Source: Pinus tabuliformis (lineage: Eukaryota; Streptophyta; Pinopsida; Pinales; Pinaceae). Taken from it: a stretch of 64,000 bases of DNA. Both the position numbers and the translations under genes were made by a program. Of the stretch, positions 12,408-24,130 are shown piece by piece (position 1 is the stretch's first letter; each line of letters starts with the position of its first letter). Below the pieces are notes generated by a model that did no database searches, was not told the DNA's origin, and was given only the letters and a program-made list of their open reading frames with translations. The DNA lies in contig CM062816.1 in assembly GCA_031772625.1 (NCBI GenBank), forward strand, positions 1,673,919,078 to 1,673,983,077, given 5' to 3'.

Positions 12408-12760
12408 GAGTCATCAGTGTCATAATAAATGGAGTAAGATCACATGGAGAAATCTAGAGAAAATCTCAAGAGAATTCTGAGAAATATTATAGAAAATTTA
12501 AAGAGAAATGTTGACATTTCAAGTGTAATGAGAATTTTTTAACATGTCTCCAGGAATGATGAAGGCTCTGTGAAAACACAATCATCTATTTTGCCATTAT
12601 TTTTTAAAGTGTTTGACGCTATTTTAGTTGAGGCTAATATATTGTTGGGAAATGCTAGCCAAGTGGTGTTGTTGGGATATTTTTGTGTTCTCAAGATACT
12701 ATGTTAGAAGAATGGAACAAATATCAACAATGAAGAATTAAATATGTCAAAGAATCTAAT
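12408..12760 (+). pseudogene. Host gene family remnant, paralog C (middle part)
   Basis: This stretch aligns with paralog B at about 59760-60070 base by base, starting GTCATAATAAA.GGAGT. Translated with a frameshift near 12535, it reads SSILPLFFKVFDAI and ASQVVLLGYFCVLKI, matching SSILLVFCKVFDEI and PAVLLGYPCALKI in paralog B. Stops and frameshifts show that it is dead. Homology stops at about 12760, just before the mini LTR-like insertion. The protein part is probably helical. The function is not known to me. Confidence 0.65.
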
Positions 12761-12770
12761 TCGAACCACC

Positions 12771-13179
12771 TGTTAGGCGTCAAAACCATCTATCCAAGTC
12801 TCCTAGTTTAGTTTCAGTTAGTCATGTTTAGACGAGTTTCACTTGAGTCATTTATTACTAATGTTTCCAATCTAATCTTATTTCACTGATTCGTAATACT
12901 GAGAAGAGAAATCCTCTTCTCCACATTTTTTTCTCTTCAATTTTTCTCATGGTATCAGAGTGTACGCTGTGTAAGACTCTTTGAGAGTAGTAGTGAGGAG
13001 AGGCTAGGTTCACTCAAGTCATTTATTAGTGATGTTTCCAATCTAATCTTATTTAACTCATTCGTAATACTCACAAGAACAATCCTTTGCACCAAGTATG
13101 TTCTCTTTAATTTTTCTCATGGTATTAGAGTCTAGGTTGCGTAAGATTCTTTGAGATTAGAAGCGAGAAGAGGCCAGGT
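12771..13179 (+). mobile_element. Mini LTR-like element with a 171 bp tandem duplication across its primer site
   Basis: A 179 bp segment starts TGTTAGGCGTC (12771) and ends TTTTTCTCA (12949). It is followed at once by TGGTATCAGAG, the initiator-Met primer site used by copia elements. From 12838 a 171 bp unit is repeated at 13009-13179, so the LTR end, primer site (TGGTATTAGAG in copy 2) and leader are all duplicated. No protein domain follows. It looks like a TRIM or a decayed short copia end inserted into paralog C. Its right boundary is uncertain. Confidence 0.55.
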
Positions 13180-14280
13180 CACACAAGACTCGAGTGAGAA
13201 TAGTATCTCAATTGTTTTGTAGCAAGTGTTGTGAGAAGAGGCCGAGGATAAAGTATGAAAGCAACTTGAATTCCACACATGTGAAGAACAAGCAATGTGC
13301 CAATTGCCCACCTTTAAAGCGTGCCGAGTATGTCATTTTCGTGCCCCAGCAAAAAATAAAATGTGCAAATGCACTGTCAATTGAAGCAATGCACAAAATT
13401 GTGAGGAGAACCTCTTGAGATCTACGCAAACAATGATAGTTTAAAAAAAGACAAGGGACCAATTTTTGGTTAAGGTATGAATGTTCGTTTTGGTACTCCA
13501 CTTCAATTCAAAAATGACAAGTCATGAGTTACATGTCAAAATTCATTTTATTTTCAAATTTTTTAAGTGGGCTTAAGTCATTTGTTTAAGAGCTCCGCTT
13601 CTGTGATTTTTCAAAAAATCGTATATTCCTTTTAGGAATAAAGGGACTTCATTAAAGTGGTGTTTTCATTTAAATGAATATTCATGTGGGGTGTGGGGTA
13701 TTGTAATATTTTTTAAGAGAGGGGTTTTTATTTTATAAAAAAATTGGGTTTTCTTATTTAAAGTTTTTTTTAAACAAGAATTTGAATTATGAAAAAAATA
13801 GCGTTGCATTTAAAAAAAAAACATTAAGATTTGAAAAGAAATTAAAGAAAAGGCACCGTTCCAATAGGCTTTGTGGGTTGAGTTATTTCTGCGAATGCTT
13901 TGTGGAATTGTCACTTAGTAGAGAAATTTTTTAGAAGCAAGGTTTCTGTGGAAGATTTGTAGGCTCGTTTTCTTGTGGAAGCTAAGACACATAAACGTTT
14001 TTATTGTAGTTGGCTATAATGTCTACAATTTGATTGGCTTGTTGAGTCGTAGTGAGCCAACACTCAAAAAATGGAAAAGCCAATATGGTATGAAAATTGA
14101 AGCAACAAAAAAGGATGTTTGAAATTTTTATTGATGAAAAGAAGAAACAACTAGAAAGAATAAAATAAAGGCAACCAAGGAGGCCTAGGATACCATTAAG
14201 AGGCGATTTTTGTGTAAGCAGCAATAATCTAGTTTAACATGAAGAATTTGGTGAATTCCAATATGCTTAGCCACAAGTAG
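13180..14280. other. Unassigned sequence between paralog C pieces
   Basis: A 74-codon plus ORF at 13194-13418 contains an isolated cysteine pair (CANCPP) but matches no family I recognise. The rest is low-complexity A/T sequence (about 13540-13850), then plain sequence. It may include intron or eroded exon sequence of paralog C. Confidence 0.3.
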
Positions 14281-14930
14281 ATGATGATTGAAGAATTTGC
14301 AGAAGTAGCAGAGAATTAGCACATAGATGTTTCTGAACATCGTTGTGCACACACACAAGTGGACATAAATTTGGTGATTCCAGCAAAAGAGTTTGTTGAT
14401 GACAACTTGGTGATTCCAGCAATAGAGCTTGCTGATGAAAACCTGGTGATTCAAGCAACATAACTTGTGGATGACGATTTGGTGAATCTAGAAATAATGC
14501 TTTCTCATGACAGTGAAGTTTCCATTGGAAAAAATAATGCTATGGTGAATCCAACAATTAATATTGTTGATGTAAATTTTGATGAAGATTTGTTGAGAAA
14601 AGATGAGTGGTTGCAAATGATGAAACAAAAACATGATATTGAAAAGATGCTATTTGGTGACATAATCCCACTTGAATCTGAAAACCAAGTGGAAAACAAC
14701 CTGTCAGCACAAATTAGTATAGAAGTGGAAGAGATAAAGACAAAAACAAAGACACAAATTGAGGCAGAGGCCCAATTTGTGTAAACGAGTGTGAAATAGT
14801 TGATTTTTTCATTAAAGAATCACAAGAGATGGATTAACCATTAATGAATCCATGAGAAGGGAAAATGTTATATCATTTGATGTTGAATTTCTCAAAAAAT
14901 TTTTTAGTGGTGGAACATGCAATTGAATGA
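14281..14930 (+). pseudogene. Host gene family remnant, paralog C (repeat and C-terminal part)
   Basis: The frame begins MMIEEFAEVAEN, meets a stop, passes through five copies of a 12-residue repeat (14371-14577), then continues as an intact acidic, Glu/Lys-rich ORF from 14467 to 14784 (105 codons). Just after its TAA, a shifted frame reads NECEIVDF and then VISFDVEFLKKFFSG, matching the 3' end of paralog A. The TAA therefore comes from a small indel relative to paralog A. Part of the 14590-14760 stretch may form a coiled coil. No catalytic motif is visible. This copy links the B-like middle to the A-like end, so it shows that A, B and C are one family. Confidence 0.55.
14371..14577 (+). repeat. 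36 bp / 12-residue coding tandem repeat
   Basis: Four units of exactly 36 bases (14371, 14407, 14443 and 14479) are followed, after 27 bases, by a fifth at 14542. Unit peptides are LVIPAKEFVDDN, LVIPAIELADEN, LVIQAT*LVDDD, LVNLEIMLSHDS and MVNPTINIVDVN. Unit length is a multiple of three and substitutions keep the hydrophobic/acidic pattern, which suggests that the repeat once evolved as protein. Confidence 0.8.
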
Positions 14931-15469
14931 ATCCTTTTCACATAAATATCATTTGCATCGTTCCTACATAAATTGTATTTTGTAATTTTCATTTGAGTTA
15001 GTATTACTGTCCACATCTTTGTCAACTTTTTGAACACTAGATGCTTATGAAAAATATTTGAATATTGTTTTTGGATCATCCATTTCTTAATCTATCTTAT
15101 GATGATTTGAATGTAATCATTGTTCCACTGAAGGAAAGATTTCAATGGGTATCTATGAAAAATTGAGACAGGCTTAGTAAAAAAGGATGGTTACGCTTCT
15201 ATAGAACATTTTTAGGTCTATGTTTTTGTTTACATTTAACCAATTATCCAAAGTGTAAGATTTTATTTTAAAATTAAAAAAATAGTTATAATTTAAATAG
15301 TGTTTTGAATAAATTAGTGAACTTCATAGTCAAAATGTGTATATATTTTAAAAACTTTTAACATAAATTTAATATACAATCATTAAAAAATGTTTCACAT
15401 AAAAAAAGATAATTTTTTTTAGTAGCATTTACCTTTAATTCAAAATTTGAAATATTAAAATATGTTATA

Positions 15470-15472
<3 letters not shown>

Positions 15473-15529
<57 letters not shown>
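15473..15529. repeat. (TA)n microsatellite
   Basis: An uninterrupted TA dinucleotide run of nearly 60 bases lies in an A/T-rich stretch. Confidence 0.98.
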
Positions 15530-15532
<3 letters not shown>

Positions 15533-15872
15533 GATATTTTCAAAATATTTAATAAAAATCTAGAATTAAATTTAAAAAATAATTTCATCATTGTTCACAT
15601 CAGTTCCATTGCTCCCACACAGCCAAATTTTAGAGTATCCTTATCATCCTAGCCTCAACCAACTTTCCTGAACTGTGCACTTTACATATGTAACCCTCAA
15701 GATTTTCCCTTGCCTATTGGAACTATGCAATGCGCATAAATCTCAACCTCCCTTAGAATTCAAAATTGCACAACGGTTTCCTGCAATGGCCTTCCCTCAC
15801 CCAGAACCCAATGTCTCTAGAGACTGTGCAGTTTTGTCCCTTGACTACCAAGTCTGCCTTGCATCCTAAAAT

Positions 15873-16015
15873 TCTATAGATATGTCCTCCCAGGACGTCA
15901 TCCCATAGCAGTGCCTCTCATCCAAGTAAAACTATTTAAATGTGTCCTCCTAGGGCCTCATCCCACAATAGTCACTTCTCGCTGAAACTACACAATTATG
16001 TCTCTCAGGGGCCAC
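15873..16015. repeat. About 60 bp imperfect tandem repeat
   Basis: The block TGTCCTCC(C/T)AGG..TCATCCCA..A recurs at about 15883 and 15943 and, shortened, at about 15999 (TGTCTCTCAGGGGCC). Period is about 60 bases over two and a half copies. No coding frame runs through it. Confidence 0.65.
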
Positions 16016-16603
16016 AAAGAAAGATGACATGATAGATGACTTTCAAGGAGTTGAGGATAAAAATAAGAAGACCAAGGAACTCAAGGTATGATAGAGTATC
16101 GGGATTGCATGAAGACTCCATCTAATGCATAACTCTTTGGAGGCTAGGTATGGAAAATAAAGAACATCTTTTGAAATACACCTCTCATTGTAGCTTAAAA
16201 GTTTGCTTATCATTGTCGTATCATTATGTCTTCAATGACATGCATGGTTTCAAGAACTAAAAGTCATTCCATGTGTTTCCTCTAAGTGTATTTCTGCCTT
16301 TCACTTGTTTATTACATAGCTTAAAGATGGAGAGCAATACGGCTTGTTTATTTAAGCTATAGAGGTTGTGACCAGCATGATCTTATGACTAACCAGGCAT
16401 GATGAAAGGCATCCTAAGTGGGACGAAATATGTTTGATGATATGTATATAGTTATTACGCTCCTTTTCATTAAGCCTTGCTTTGTATCTTGCATGTACCC
16501 TCACTACTTATCAAATTTGGCTACCTGTTGCTAGTAGTCTCTTAGCTCTTTCCTAACAAAGTAGGGTTAGGAATTTCCTTCATCCTGATTCCTTCAAGGC
16601 TCT

Positions 16604-17045
16604 TCATTGGAAGTATAGAGCTAAGAGAAGGAGATATGGAATATCGCTATAAAACTCTTGAAAATACTTTTCATGTTTGAACCTATTCAAACGATTAAGT
16701 TGCCACTCAACAACATTGTCAATCTTGGAAGACTCGAGAAAGATCACACCTCTAGATATTATAAACATCTTATTCACTTCATCATAGAGATGGTATGCTT
16801 GGGAGGTATGAGTACCCAAAGAAGATACATTTGTGACTCCTTGCACTAAGTTTTTTTTATCTGTTGCTTAGGTATGAAGGCATAACATGAGGAACCAAAA
16901 AAACTGAGATGCCTCACAAAAGTAATGTGGCCATACCACATTGCATAGGGAGTGTTGTTTCTAATAGCAAGAGATGAATGCCTATTGTTTATATACACAA
17001 CACATAGAACCACATCAGCACAAAACCTTATGAACTCAACATGTG
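16604..17045 (-). pseudogene. Ty1/copia pol fragment (end of integrase)
   Basis: On the minus strand, frames joined by small indels read FCADVVLCVVYINNRHSS, AMWYGHITFVRHLSFFG, CYAFIPKQQ and YHLYDEVNKMFIISRGVIF. This is the conserved copia stretch from the end of the integrase core to just before reverse transcriptase. An ARYKARL-like piece at about 16480 on the same strand hints that reverse transcriptase relics continue to lower coordinates. No LTR is visible. The copy is old and inactive. Confidence 0.75.
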
Positions 17046-18120
17046 AACTATGCCAAGTTCGTAGTGAAAGTAATACATTCGAGTGAACTATGTGTTAAAA
17101 AATGCAGCAAGAAATTGTCAATTGGATTTTTCCTTGAGTAAATTGAAAAAATTTGAATTTCCACATCAACACACAACTTGGACGATGTTAACTTGTGCAA
17201 CATGGCTTGTGTCACATAGTTTAATCAATAAATTCAAGATGGAGGAGCTAGAGTTCAGTGCTGCATATGTGAATGCTAATTTGTAGCAATAAAGGTCAAT
17301 TATCTCAGGTTGTTGTCAGTTAAACCATTTCTAACTTTTGGAGGAACCAGTGGAAGGTAATTTAAGCAGTCAGACATCAGTTAAACTCAGTGATCATCCA
17401 GTTAAATGATCAATCTAACCAAAATAGCTGGGGTATGCAGAGAAGTCAGGCTCCCTAAGATTACTACAACCATAGTGGAGGAGGTAGCCTGAGTAGGAGC
17501 TTGTGAAATTGGAGAGGGAATGATTATTGGTAGCAATAATAGCCTACCATAAATTTGTTTTGCACCATGCATCAATGCTTTAGGCAGGGGTTTTCAGGAT
17601 GGATAATTTTTTCTGATGCTTTTTGGTCATGCACGTCCTCACTAAGTATCTTGGGAGGTCTGTAATAGTTCCTTACATGCACGTCATCACTAAATATGGT
17701 TTGGGATGTATGTACTAGTTGCTTGCAAAATTATGTTTGTCAAGCCTTAACTACTTATGATCTTAGGTGCTCACAACAGTCTGACATTTTATGGCACTCT
17801 CCAAATCACCATTCCTGAAAGAATCCAACAAAATTACTTGAGAGGAAGATGAGAAGGGCACACTCTTATTGGTACTAGCCTAGAACTAGTGGAATTGGTT
17901 GGTCCCAATGGTTTTAGAGTTGTACTAGTCTAGTTTGGTGGTTCTGATTGGCTAAGGCTGGTCTTGTATTGAACCGACCTTAAAACACCAAAGTGACTAG
18001 TTCTCTACTAAACTGACCAATTCTGAAGAATGTAGCACAACATAACTAATGACCACCAAATATTAATTTTTTAATAAAAAATACTTAAAAGGAAAAAAAT
18101 ATCTTAACCTCAGGGCCCTA
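17046..18120. other. No recognised gene
   Basis: A 67-codon plus ORF (17083-17286) and a Gln/Asn/Gly-rich patch (about 17400-17520, vaguely like the tail of a copia gag) are the only coding-like signals. Neither is enough to assign. Confidence 0.35.
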
Positions 18121-18276
18121 CAAAACCTAACCTAAGTAATTAATGGTAATATTTAATTTTTGAAGTTAAAGTTGACATTCTCCTTATCTTTCCTTTTTGA
18201 AAAGGAAAGATAAGGATAATGTCAACTTTTACTTAAATTTTGAATATTAACATTAATTGTTTAGGGTTGTTTCAAA
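18121..18276. repeat. Foldback (MITE-like) palindrome
   Basis: The two halves are reverse complements around 18198-18199. The inner 28-29 bases of each arm (ending CTTTCCTTTT and AAAAGGAAAG) have a single mismatch and a loop of about two bases. Pairing continues outward with scattered mismatches through GTCAAC, AATATTA and ATTAAT to about 18121 and 18276. Such a near-perfect hairpin points to a foldback transposon or an inverted duplication. I could not fix a target duplication. Confidence 0.8.
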
Positions 18277-20630
18277 GTGGTTCCAACTTCATTCAATTTT
18301 GAGAAAGTCAAATTTTAGATCCCATTCAAAACTTAGTGGTGACTATTTGAACCGCTTCTTTGTAATGAGTCCTAGACTTTGACTTCCAATTTTCATGTGC
18401 ATTTGTTGCATAATCATATTTCTCGTGAGACATTGCAACAAAATTTGATCTTTAATCCATTGCAAGCACTTGACCTAGCTTAGGGAACCATCAACTACCC
18501 CTCCCAAGTTGCTCCTCAAATTGAGATTTTCTTTGGAAGCAGGCATTCATTTTATCCTTTAGATCATTTTTTCCACTGTGACAGTCCAATAATAGCCCTA
18601 CTAGCATATGCTTGACAATCCATATAAAAACTCTTAAATGTTTTGTCTCTAATATAAAAGAGGAAGAACCAGAAAGTGCCTTCTTGACCCTCTTCTCAAC
18701 CCACAATATGTTTAAATTCTCTCCTGTGCTTACACTCTCATCTTCTCGCAACTTTAGAATGGTGAATCTTAAACACGGTCTCGTGATGTGCATTTAGAGA
18801 GCAATAATTCACCCTTGCTTTGCATCAAATTAGCCCCCTAGAATTCCCTTTACCTTTACATGAAAGCATTTATTTTCCTTGGGGAGGATTTTTAAGCTTC
18901 CCATCCCTATTCCACCTCCCTCTCCTACCATCATGAACCTGATAAGAGGAATTTAACCAATCTCATTGTATCTGAGATAAACAACCCATACAATTGGGAA
19001 GATTGAGTTGAGACCCTTTTAGAAAATAAATCCATCCCTCCACAATGATATGTCCCTCTCCAACAACATCATCATGTTGTCTTCGAGATCTATCATTCCC
19101 ATCAACACCATAACTTTCCTAGTCCTTCACTTACATCTTTGGTAATGTCATCATTCAGATCACTTATACTTTTTTGTATTGTTGATTGTGTTATGATTTT
19201 CTTTAATGGAAGTATCTCCCTAGTAGGCATGACTAACCAAATTCAAGTTCTTATTGAACTCTTGTGTTAAAATATTTAATTTTCATTTTTACCTATTCGG
19301 TTTCAAATTCTAGTGTGGTTGGTTTACAGGTTGACTACTAGCATTCACCAAATATTTATTGATGATCATAATTGGTTTAGAGTGAACGTTGGACTTTGCC
19401 TTGAAAACCAAGCCCCAAGAATATGCAATTATCATGGAACATTTCAGAGCTCATACTTTTCTACAAAGGATTACACTATTTTCATTCATCAAGAAAATTT
19501 ATATGAGAAAGAATCAAGTGGTTATGCTTTTCAACATTTTCACCTACATTTCCTATCTATCATTTTCTTATTGAATGGGAAAGTTGGGTTTTTGGGATTT
19601 TCAAATTAAATTTCTATGATGGTGGTGTTCATCTCGCATTTTGGTCTCCTTCTAAAATCTTGTTTGGTATGTGCAAAACAAACATTGGTGCGGCTTTTAG
19701 TGCTGCAATTTTTAAAGATATCAAAATTCTATATTGATTTAAGACATGCAATGTTCAATATCTACATGATACCTTTTCTTGACATTCCATACATAAATTT
19801 TAAATTTGTAACAAGTATAAATTTTACTAATTAATTATTATATTGATAATTACAAAATTAAAGATGAAGGAAGAATAATATATAATGGAGGTTTATGTGA
19901 ATAGAAAATGTTGAGACTAAGGAATAATTATATAATGATAGGTGGACCATAGGGTTTGGGTTACTTACCATCAATGTATTCTATATAAATAGGGAGAAGA
20001 AGGAGAAGATGGGATCACTTTTTCTTGTGTATTTGAGGACGAGGCTAAGAAGAGACAATATAGTAATCAATTGATGGTTCATGCATGACTTTTTTTTGAA
20101 ATATTTGGAGCAATAAGGTCTATGGCTAGGTGAAGAGTAGAACTCCAAATATTTTTTGCAATAATAAATCTTGAGTGAATAGAATGTCATATCTACATAG
20201 ACCTTTGAGATAGTACTCTATTCTAGGTGATGATAGACTACATCATTTCCTTATTGGAAGTAATTAAACTTTTTTTCCCCTTGGAAAAATTGTAATTTCC
20301 GTTAAGTAATAAAATTACATGTTGTATATGCATGATGCATATGATGTAAGAGAGGCATCTCTTGTCAAAAAAATAAGTTCTCCATTAAAAATCTTAATTT
20401 GGTGCCTTATGTCCACACAGGAAGGCATCATTGTCAGTTGTATTTAGCATAAAATTTTATCGAAAAAAAAGTCTAGTCATGTAGAGTACCACAGTGTTCT
20501 TGATTTGAAAAAGCGTATGAATATTTACATATGAAAGCTAATAGGAAAAATAAAACATGTAGCCAGAATCCCTACGAACCTCCTATGTAACTATGTCCAT
20601 AAAAGGCCAATGATAGTACTAATAATGGGC
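18277..20630. other. No recognised gene
   Basis: A 100-codon minus ORF (18491-18793, MHITRPCLRFTILKL...) and short plus ORFs at 19313-19834 match nothing I know. A good TATA sequence (CTATATAAATA) lies at 19981-19991, with A/T-rich sequence upstream, but no gene follows. Confidence 0.35.
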
Positions 20631-20639
20631 TCCTTCCCT

Positions 20640-21900
20640 ATGTTCCTATATCATCCAGGTGCCGAGAAGCATGTCTGCAGCTTCTTTGGATAATTTGTTG
20701 GTAACTGCATTTTGTTCCCTGAAAATATGCTGGCATGCAAATGAGTCAAATAATGCAATAAGTCGAAGAGCCTCATCTATAATATGTCTCAAAGTATATG
20801 CATAACATGTAGTTGTTTTGTTTAACCAGTCAAAGAAGACTTTTGAGTCACCATAGAGTTATAGATATCTACAATGATTTTCCAATGCAAATTGAATGAG
20901 TAATTTAGTAGTGGATAGTTCGACGAAGTTATTCATGCCCCATCCTAATCCCATTTGAATGTTGTAATAATGGGAATCAGTGAGATACAATATGGCCCCT
21001 CCACCACACCCTCCCTCCTATGTGGAACCATCAAAGAAAGCCCAAGGCCTCGAATGATTAATGGTTTCAATGACAATGGATCATGGCCGAGTGGTTTCAT
21101 CATCATCAAGGATGATAGAGTAATCATAAAATATACGGGCAGAAATGGAAGGCTAATGCGATGTGGCATTCTGGAAGATAAGATTTTTGTGAGTGATCCA
21201 AAGGCCCCAGCTAATGAGGAGTGGGAGGTTCTGAAGCTTCGTTCAAATAGCGCTTGACCACCATGTTGACCAGGCCTCCTTAACAGTAATACCCTGCCAC
21301 CTGATCAGAGATGGAACCAATGATAAGATTGATTGCCAGAGTTCTTGTGCGGCCTGAAAATCGATAAATAGGTGGGTAACAGTTTCGTTGTTGCTTTTGC
21401 AAAGACAACACCAAAATGGGTCGTGTTGTGCTCATTTGAGAAGGTTATCTCCTGTGGGAATTTTGTTTTTAAGTATGGTCCACATGAGAAGTCTGTTCCT
21501 GGGGGGTGCTTTGAGCTTCCACAAGTGCTTCCACTAGGACTCGATGGCTTGTGGTCGACGAGCTTGTGCTATGACAAGGTAGCCTTCCTTAGGAGTGTAT
21601 TTCCCATCTTTCGAGAGCACCCATATTACCCCATCTTCACCTTCATCTAACTAGATGTGAGCTTCAGTAAGGGCCCCAATATAGGCATTCAATTGCTATG
21701 TCCATTGTTGTGGAATGTTCAATCTATGGGTTGATTTCCATGCTTGTTGAAATAATGTTGTATGCTCAGGGTCCGCTATGTGGTCGAGATGGGTAATATT
21801 TGCTGCTCTGAGAAAGTTTCTGAGCTCAACTGGTAGCCTGTGGGCATTCTCGCAACCAATCCATGGGTCTTGTCCAGTCCTCACACCCATTGCAGATTGA
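20640..21900 (-). pseudogene. LINE ORF2 fragment (zinc-binding region and RNase H)
   Basis: Reading the minus strand from 21900 down: a linker ending RLNIPQQW (to 21696); a zinc-binding reverse-transcriptase-associated domain at about 21520-21290 (KAPPRNRLLMWTI, then CCLCKSNNETVTHLF); then an RNase H domain at about 21060-20650. The RNase H shows FFDGST, NNFVELSTTKL, LYGDSKVFFDW and FREQNAVTNKLSKEA. Three acidic residues are kept, but the fourth is Asn (TNK where ADK is usual), and a TAA sits before LYGDSK. Plant L1-type LINEs carry this domain order. The reverse transcriptase and 5' part are missing here. It is a different subfamily from the LINE at 45198. Confidence 0.8.
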
Positions 21901-22015
21901 ATTTTCCAAGTAAATGAAGAAAGACCTCAATAGACTTTGATTTCAAACACCTCTGCTTTTTTCCTTTCCGGGTCCTTTCATCAGGTAAGGAAAGCTGAGG
22001 GTCACTCAGTGAAGG

Positions 22016-22740
22016 ATTTGTCACAGGGTTTGGAGAGTCCAATAGAGGCTCAGATGAGAAAAAATTGGAAATGGGAGGGATCTTGGTAGAATTTCCTAAT
22101 GGGGGGCTGAGAAGGGTAGCGTTGTTTAATACCTAGGTGCTTTAGCTATAGGCTCCCTGGATTGAGTAGTAGAGCGGACACGAGAGCCTACGAAAGGTGG
22201 AAGAGAGGCGAGACTCACCGAGGAGATTCTAAATCTAGGGTCAAGGGATTGATAAATAAAATTGAGGGTAGAAGGTGATAGAGGCTGAGATGTGTGGTTC
22301 GGCAAAGAGGAGGAGGCCTCCAGGAGGCTAACCACCAAACTTGATAGCCATGAGATCGAGGTAAACAAGGCTATGGTGTCAGAAAGATCACTGTCATAGG
22401 TGAAGAGGCTTGTCAGCTTTACCTGGGGAATACTCCAAATGGAGGTACCCTCTAATGGGTCCTCTAAATAGTTGACTAGCTCATCCATAACCATCATAAA
22501 TTTCCCGTGCCAGCTACCTCCAGAACCTTGAGATGCTTGTCACTGTTGTGACCGGGAGTAGTCGAGGAAGTGTTGAGGAGGAAGAGGGTAAAACCAAGGC
22601 AGTAAAAGTGAGAATATTAACTACAACAACACAACAACATTGTGTAGTGAAAATGGGGTTGGTTTGCAGGTAAAAAGGGAGGTACAGTTGCAAATGTTCA
22701 ACGATGTTGCAGGCTTTTGTGACCATGTGTAACCCTAACC
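22016..22740 (-). other. Unassigned minus-strand ORFs, possibly part of the neighbouring LINE
   Basis: ORFs of 123 codons (22126-22497) and 70 codons (22514-22726) lie upstream of the LINE fragment on its strand. They are Ser/Leu-rich and lack motifs I recognise. They could be a diverged LINE ORF1/ORF2 region or simply antisense to the 5' region of the candidate gene at 23078. Confidence 0.25.
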
Positions 22741-23077
22741 CTCATCGGGTCTTCATTCCATCTCCTTCGACTCCATCCTCCAGGTTAGTCTGTCCATTTG
22801 TTTCGTTTTAACTTCATATTAAAAAAGAAGAAGAAGATATTCTACTAATATATTCCTCTCGATGCAAATTTAAATTCTGTCAAATCACATTGTTTATTCG
22901 CCATCTTATAACCCCATCATTTGTTGAACTAGACTATAAATCCCCCATCTTCGCTTTGGAATCCATCTTTAGCTCTCCGAATATCAATATCAATTTAACT
23001 GTGTCCAAAACGAGCTATTTTCTCATTAATCTGTAGGTTTTAATTTCAAATTCTATTGTTTTTGTGGCGAATCGATC

Positions 23078-23128
23078 ATGGATGGCTCGAGTTCGAGTAG
23101 TAGTAACCCTCTCAGTGAAAAGCTGAAG
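23078..23128 (+). CDS. Candidate first coding exon of an unknown host gene
   Basis: ATG opens a 17-codon frame (MDGSSSSSSNPLSEKLK) that ends exactly at AAG|GTGAGT, a strong plant 5' splice site (23129). Upstream, a C/T-rich leader with CCTCCAG|GTTAGT (about 22780) and TCTGTAG|GTTTT (about 23038) could be a 5'UTR intron. Later exons are not secure; weak candidates on the same strand lie at 39718-39861 and 40439-40496, beyond the Copia-2 insertion. The Ser run and short length mean that chance cannot be excluded. I do not recognise the protein. Confidence 0.3.
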
Positions 23129-23569
23129 GTGAGTGGCTTATGGTCTAGAGTAATTGAGGTAGATTTGGGGGAGTGGACGGTACCCATGTTGAGAGCAGAG
23201 CTTGCCCGTAATTAAACTTTTATCATGGTATAATTTAATTATAAATATTTAAAATACTAGATGTTTACAATCAATTTTATAAAGGGTTATGGGCTTCTTA
23301 ATATTTTTGCTGGAATTTTAAATATTGAGATAGAAATTTGTAACAATAATAGAATGACCTCAATTCCTTGTGAATGCTACAAGTATCTACCATGTGTATT
23401 TTTTTCAAATGAAACATAAATATGATCAACTTTGTTTTTGCTAATGAAAAAACACAAACATATTCTATTATATAATATTTTTTTTTCATGTTAACAGAAT
23501 TATTATAAAACATGGTTTATTTAGAAAATAACATATATTAAACTATATAATTAATTATTAAATTGATAA

Positions 23570-24130
23570 CTATTTAATATGGGTTGACTTTGAGTACCAG
23601 ATTTGTTTCCATAATGGGTCAGGAACCTGGTTAGATGAGGTAGAAAGTGTCAAATAAGATTCTTTAAGAGAGAACATACCTTTTGAAAGGTGCCCCAATT
23701 GAAGCTTGTCTAGTTTTCCTTTGTTCAGAATAGGATGCTTACGCAGAATCAGGGTGAGGTCTTCCCAATCTAGGGGCAAGTCCCACACTGGCCAATGATT
23801 CAGAGACATCCAAAATCTCCACTTCGTCAATGCATTGGAGTCTTACCAAAACTATCTAACTTTCTCCGCACCTAGATGGGTGGTAAAGGTTTGAATATCA
23901 CATAGAATTTCCTCTAGATTAAGTTTGGGGTGTTACATCGAGGCCTCCTCCCAAAATATAGGGTTACTATCATTTCTGATCTCCCAAAAACCATGGTCCT
24001 CATTTAGTGCTCAGTTGTAATTAGCCCTATTCCAGATGGAGGATCCACTCAGCCAGAATAAGGGTTGTAATGGTCACGCAAGTTCTGATGTGATGAGACC
24101 TATCGACCATCCCATTGACTTGAAGGTGAT
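23570..24130 (-). pseudogene. LINE ORF2 fragment (between reverse transcriptase and zinc-binding region)
   Basis: The minus strand reads EDHGFWEIRNDSNPIFWEEA, then after stops WRFWMSLNHWPVWDLP and finally DPLWKQIWYSKSTH, where the zinc-binding domain would start. The same block in the complete LINE (about 47550-47480) reads NHSFWEIRNGNLAWFWED. This copy overlaps in content with, and is distinct from, the fragment at 20640-21900, so at least two LINE insertions have decayed here. Confidence 0.7.

Noticed and set aside
15358-15591. 77-codon minus ORF with a Tyr-Ile run
   Set aside because: It is the translation of the (TA)n microsatellite, not a gene.
18491-18793. 100-codon minus ORF (MHITRPCLRFTILKL)
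   Set aside because: No recognised motif, no homologous copy in the window, and no supporting signals; kept only as a note.
22731-22745. Short AACCCTAACCCT match to the plant telomere repeat
   Set aside because: Barely two units; common by chance and not an interstitial telomere.
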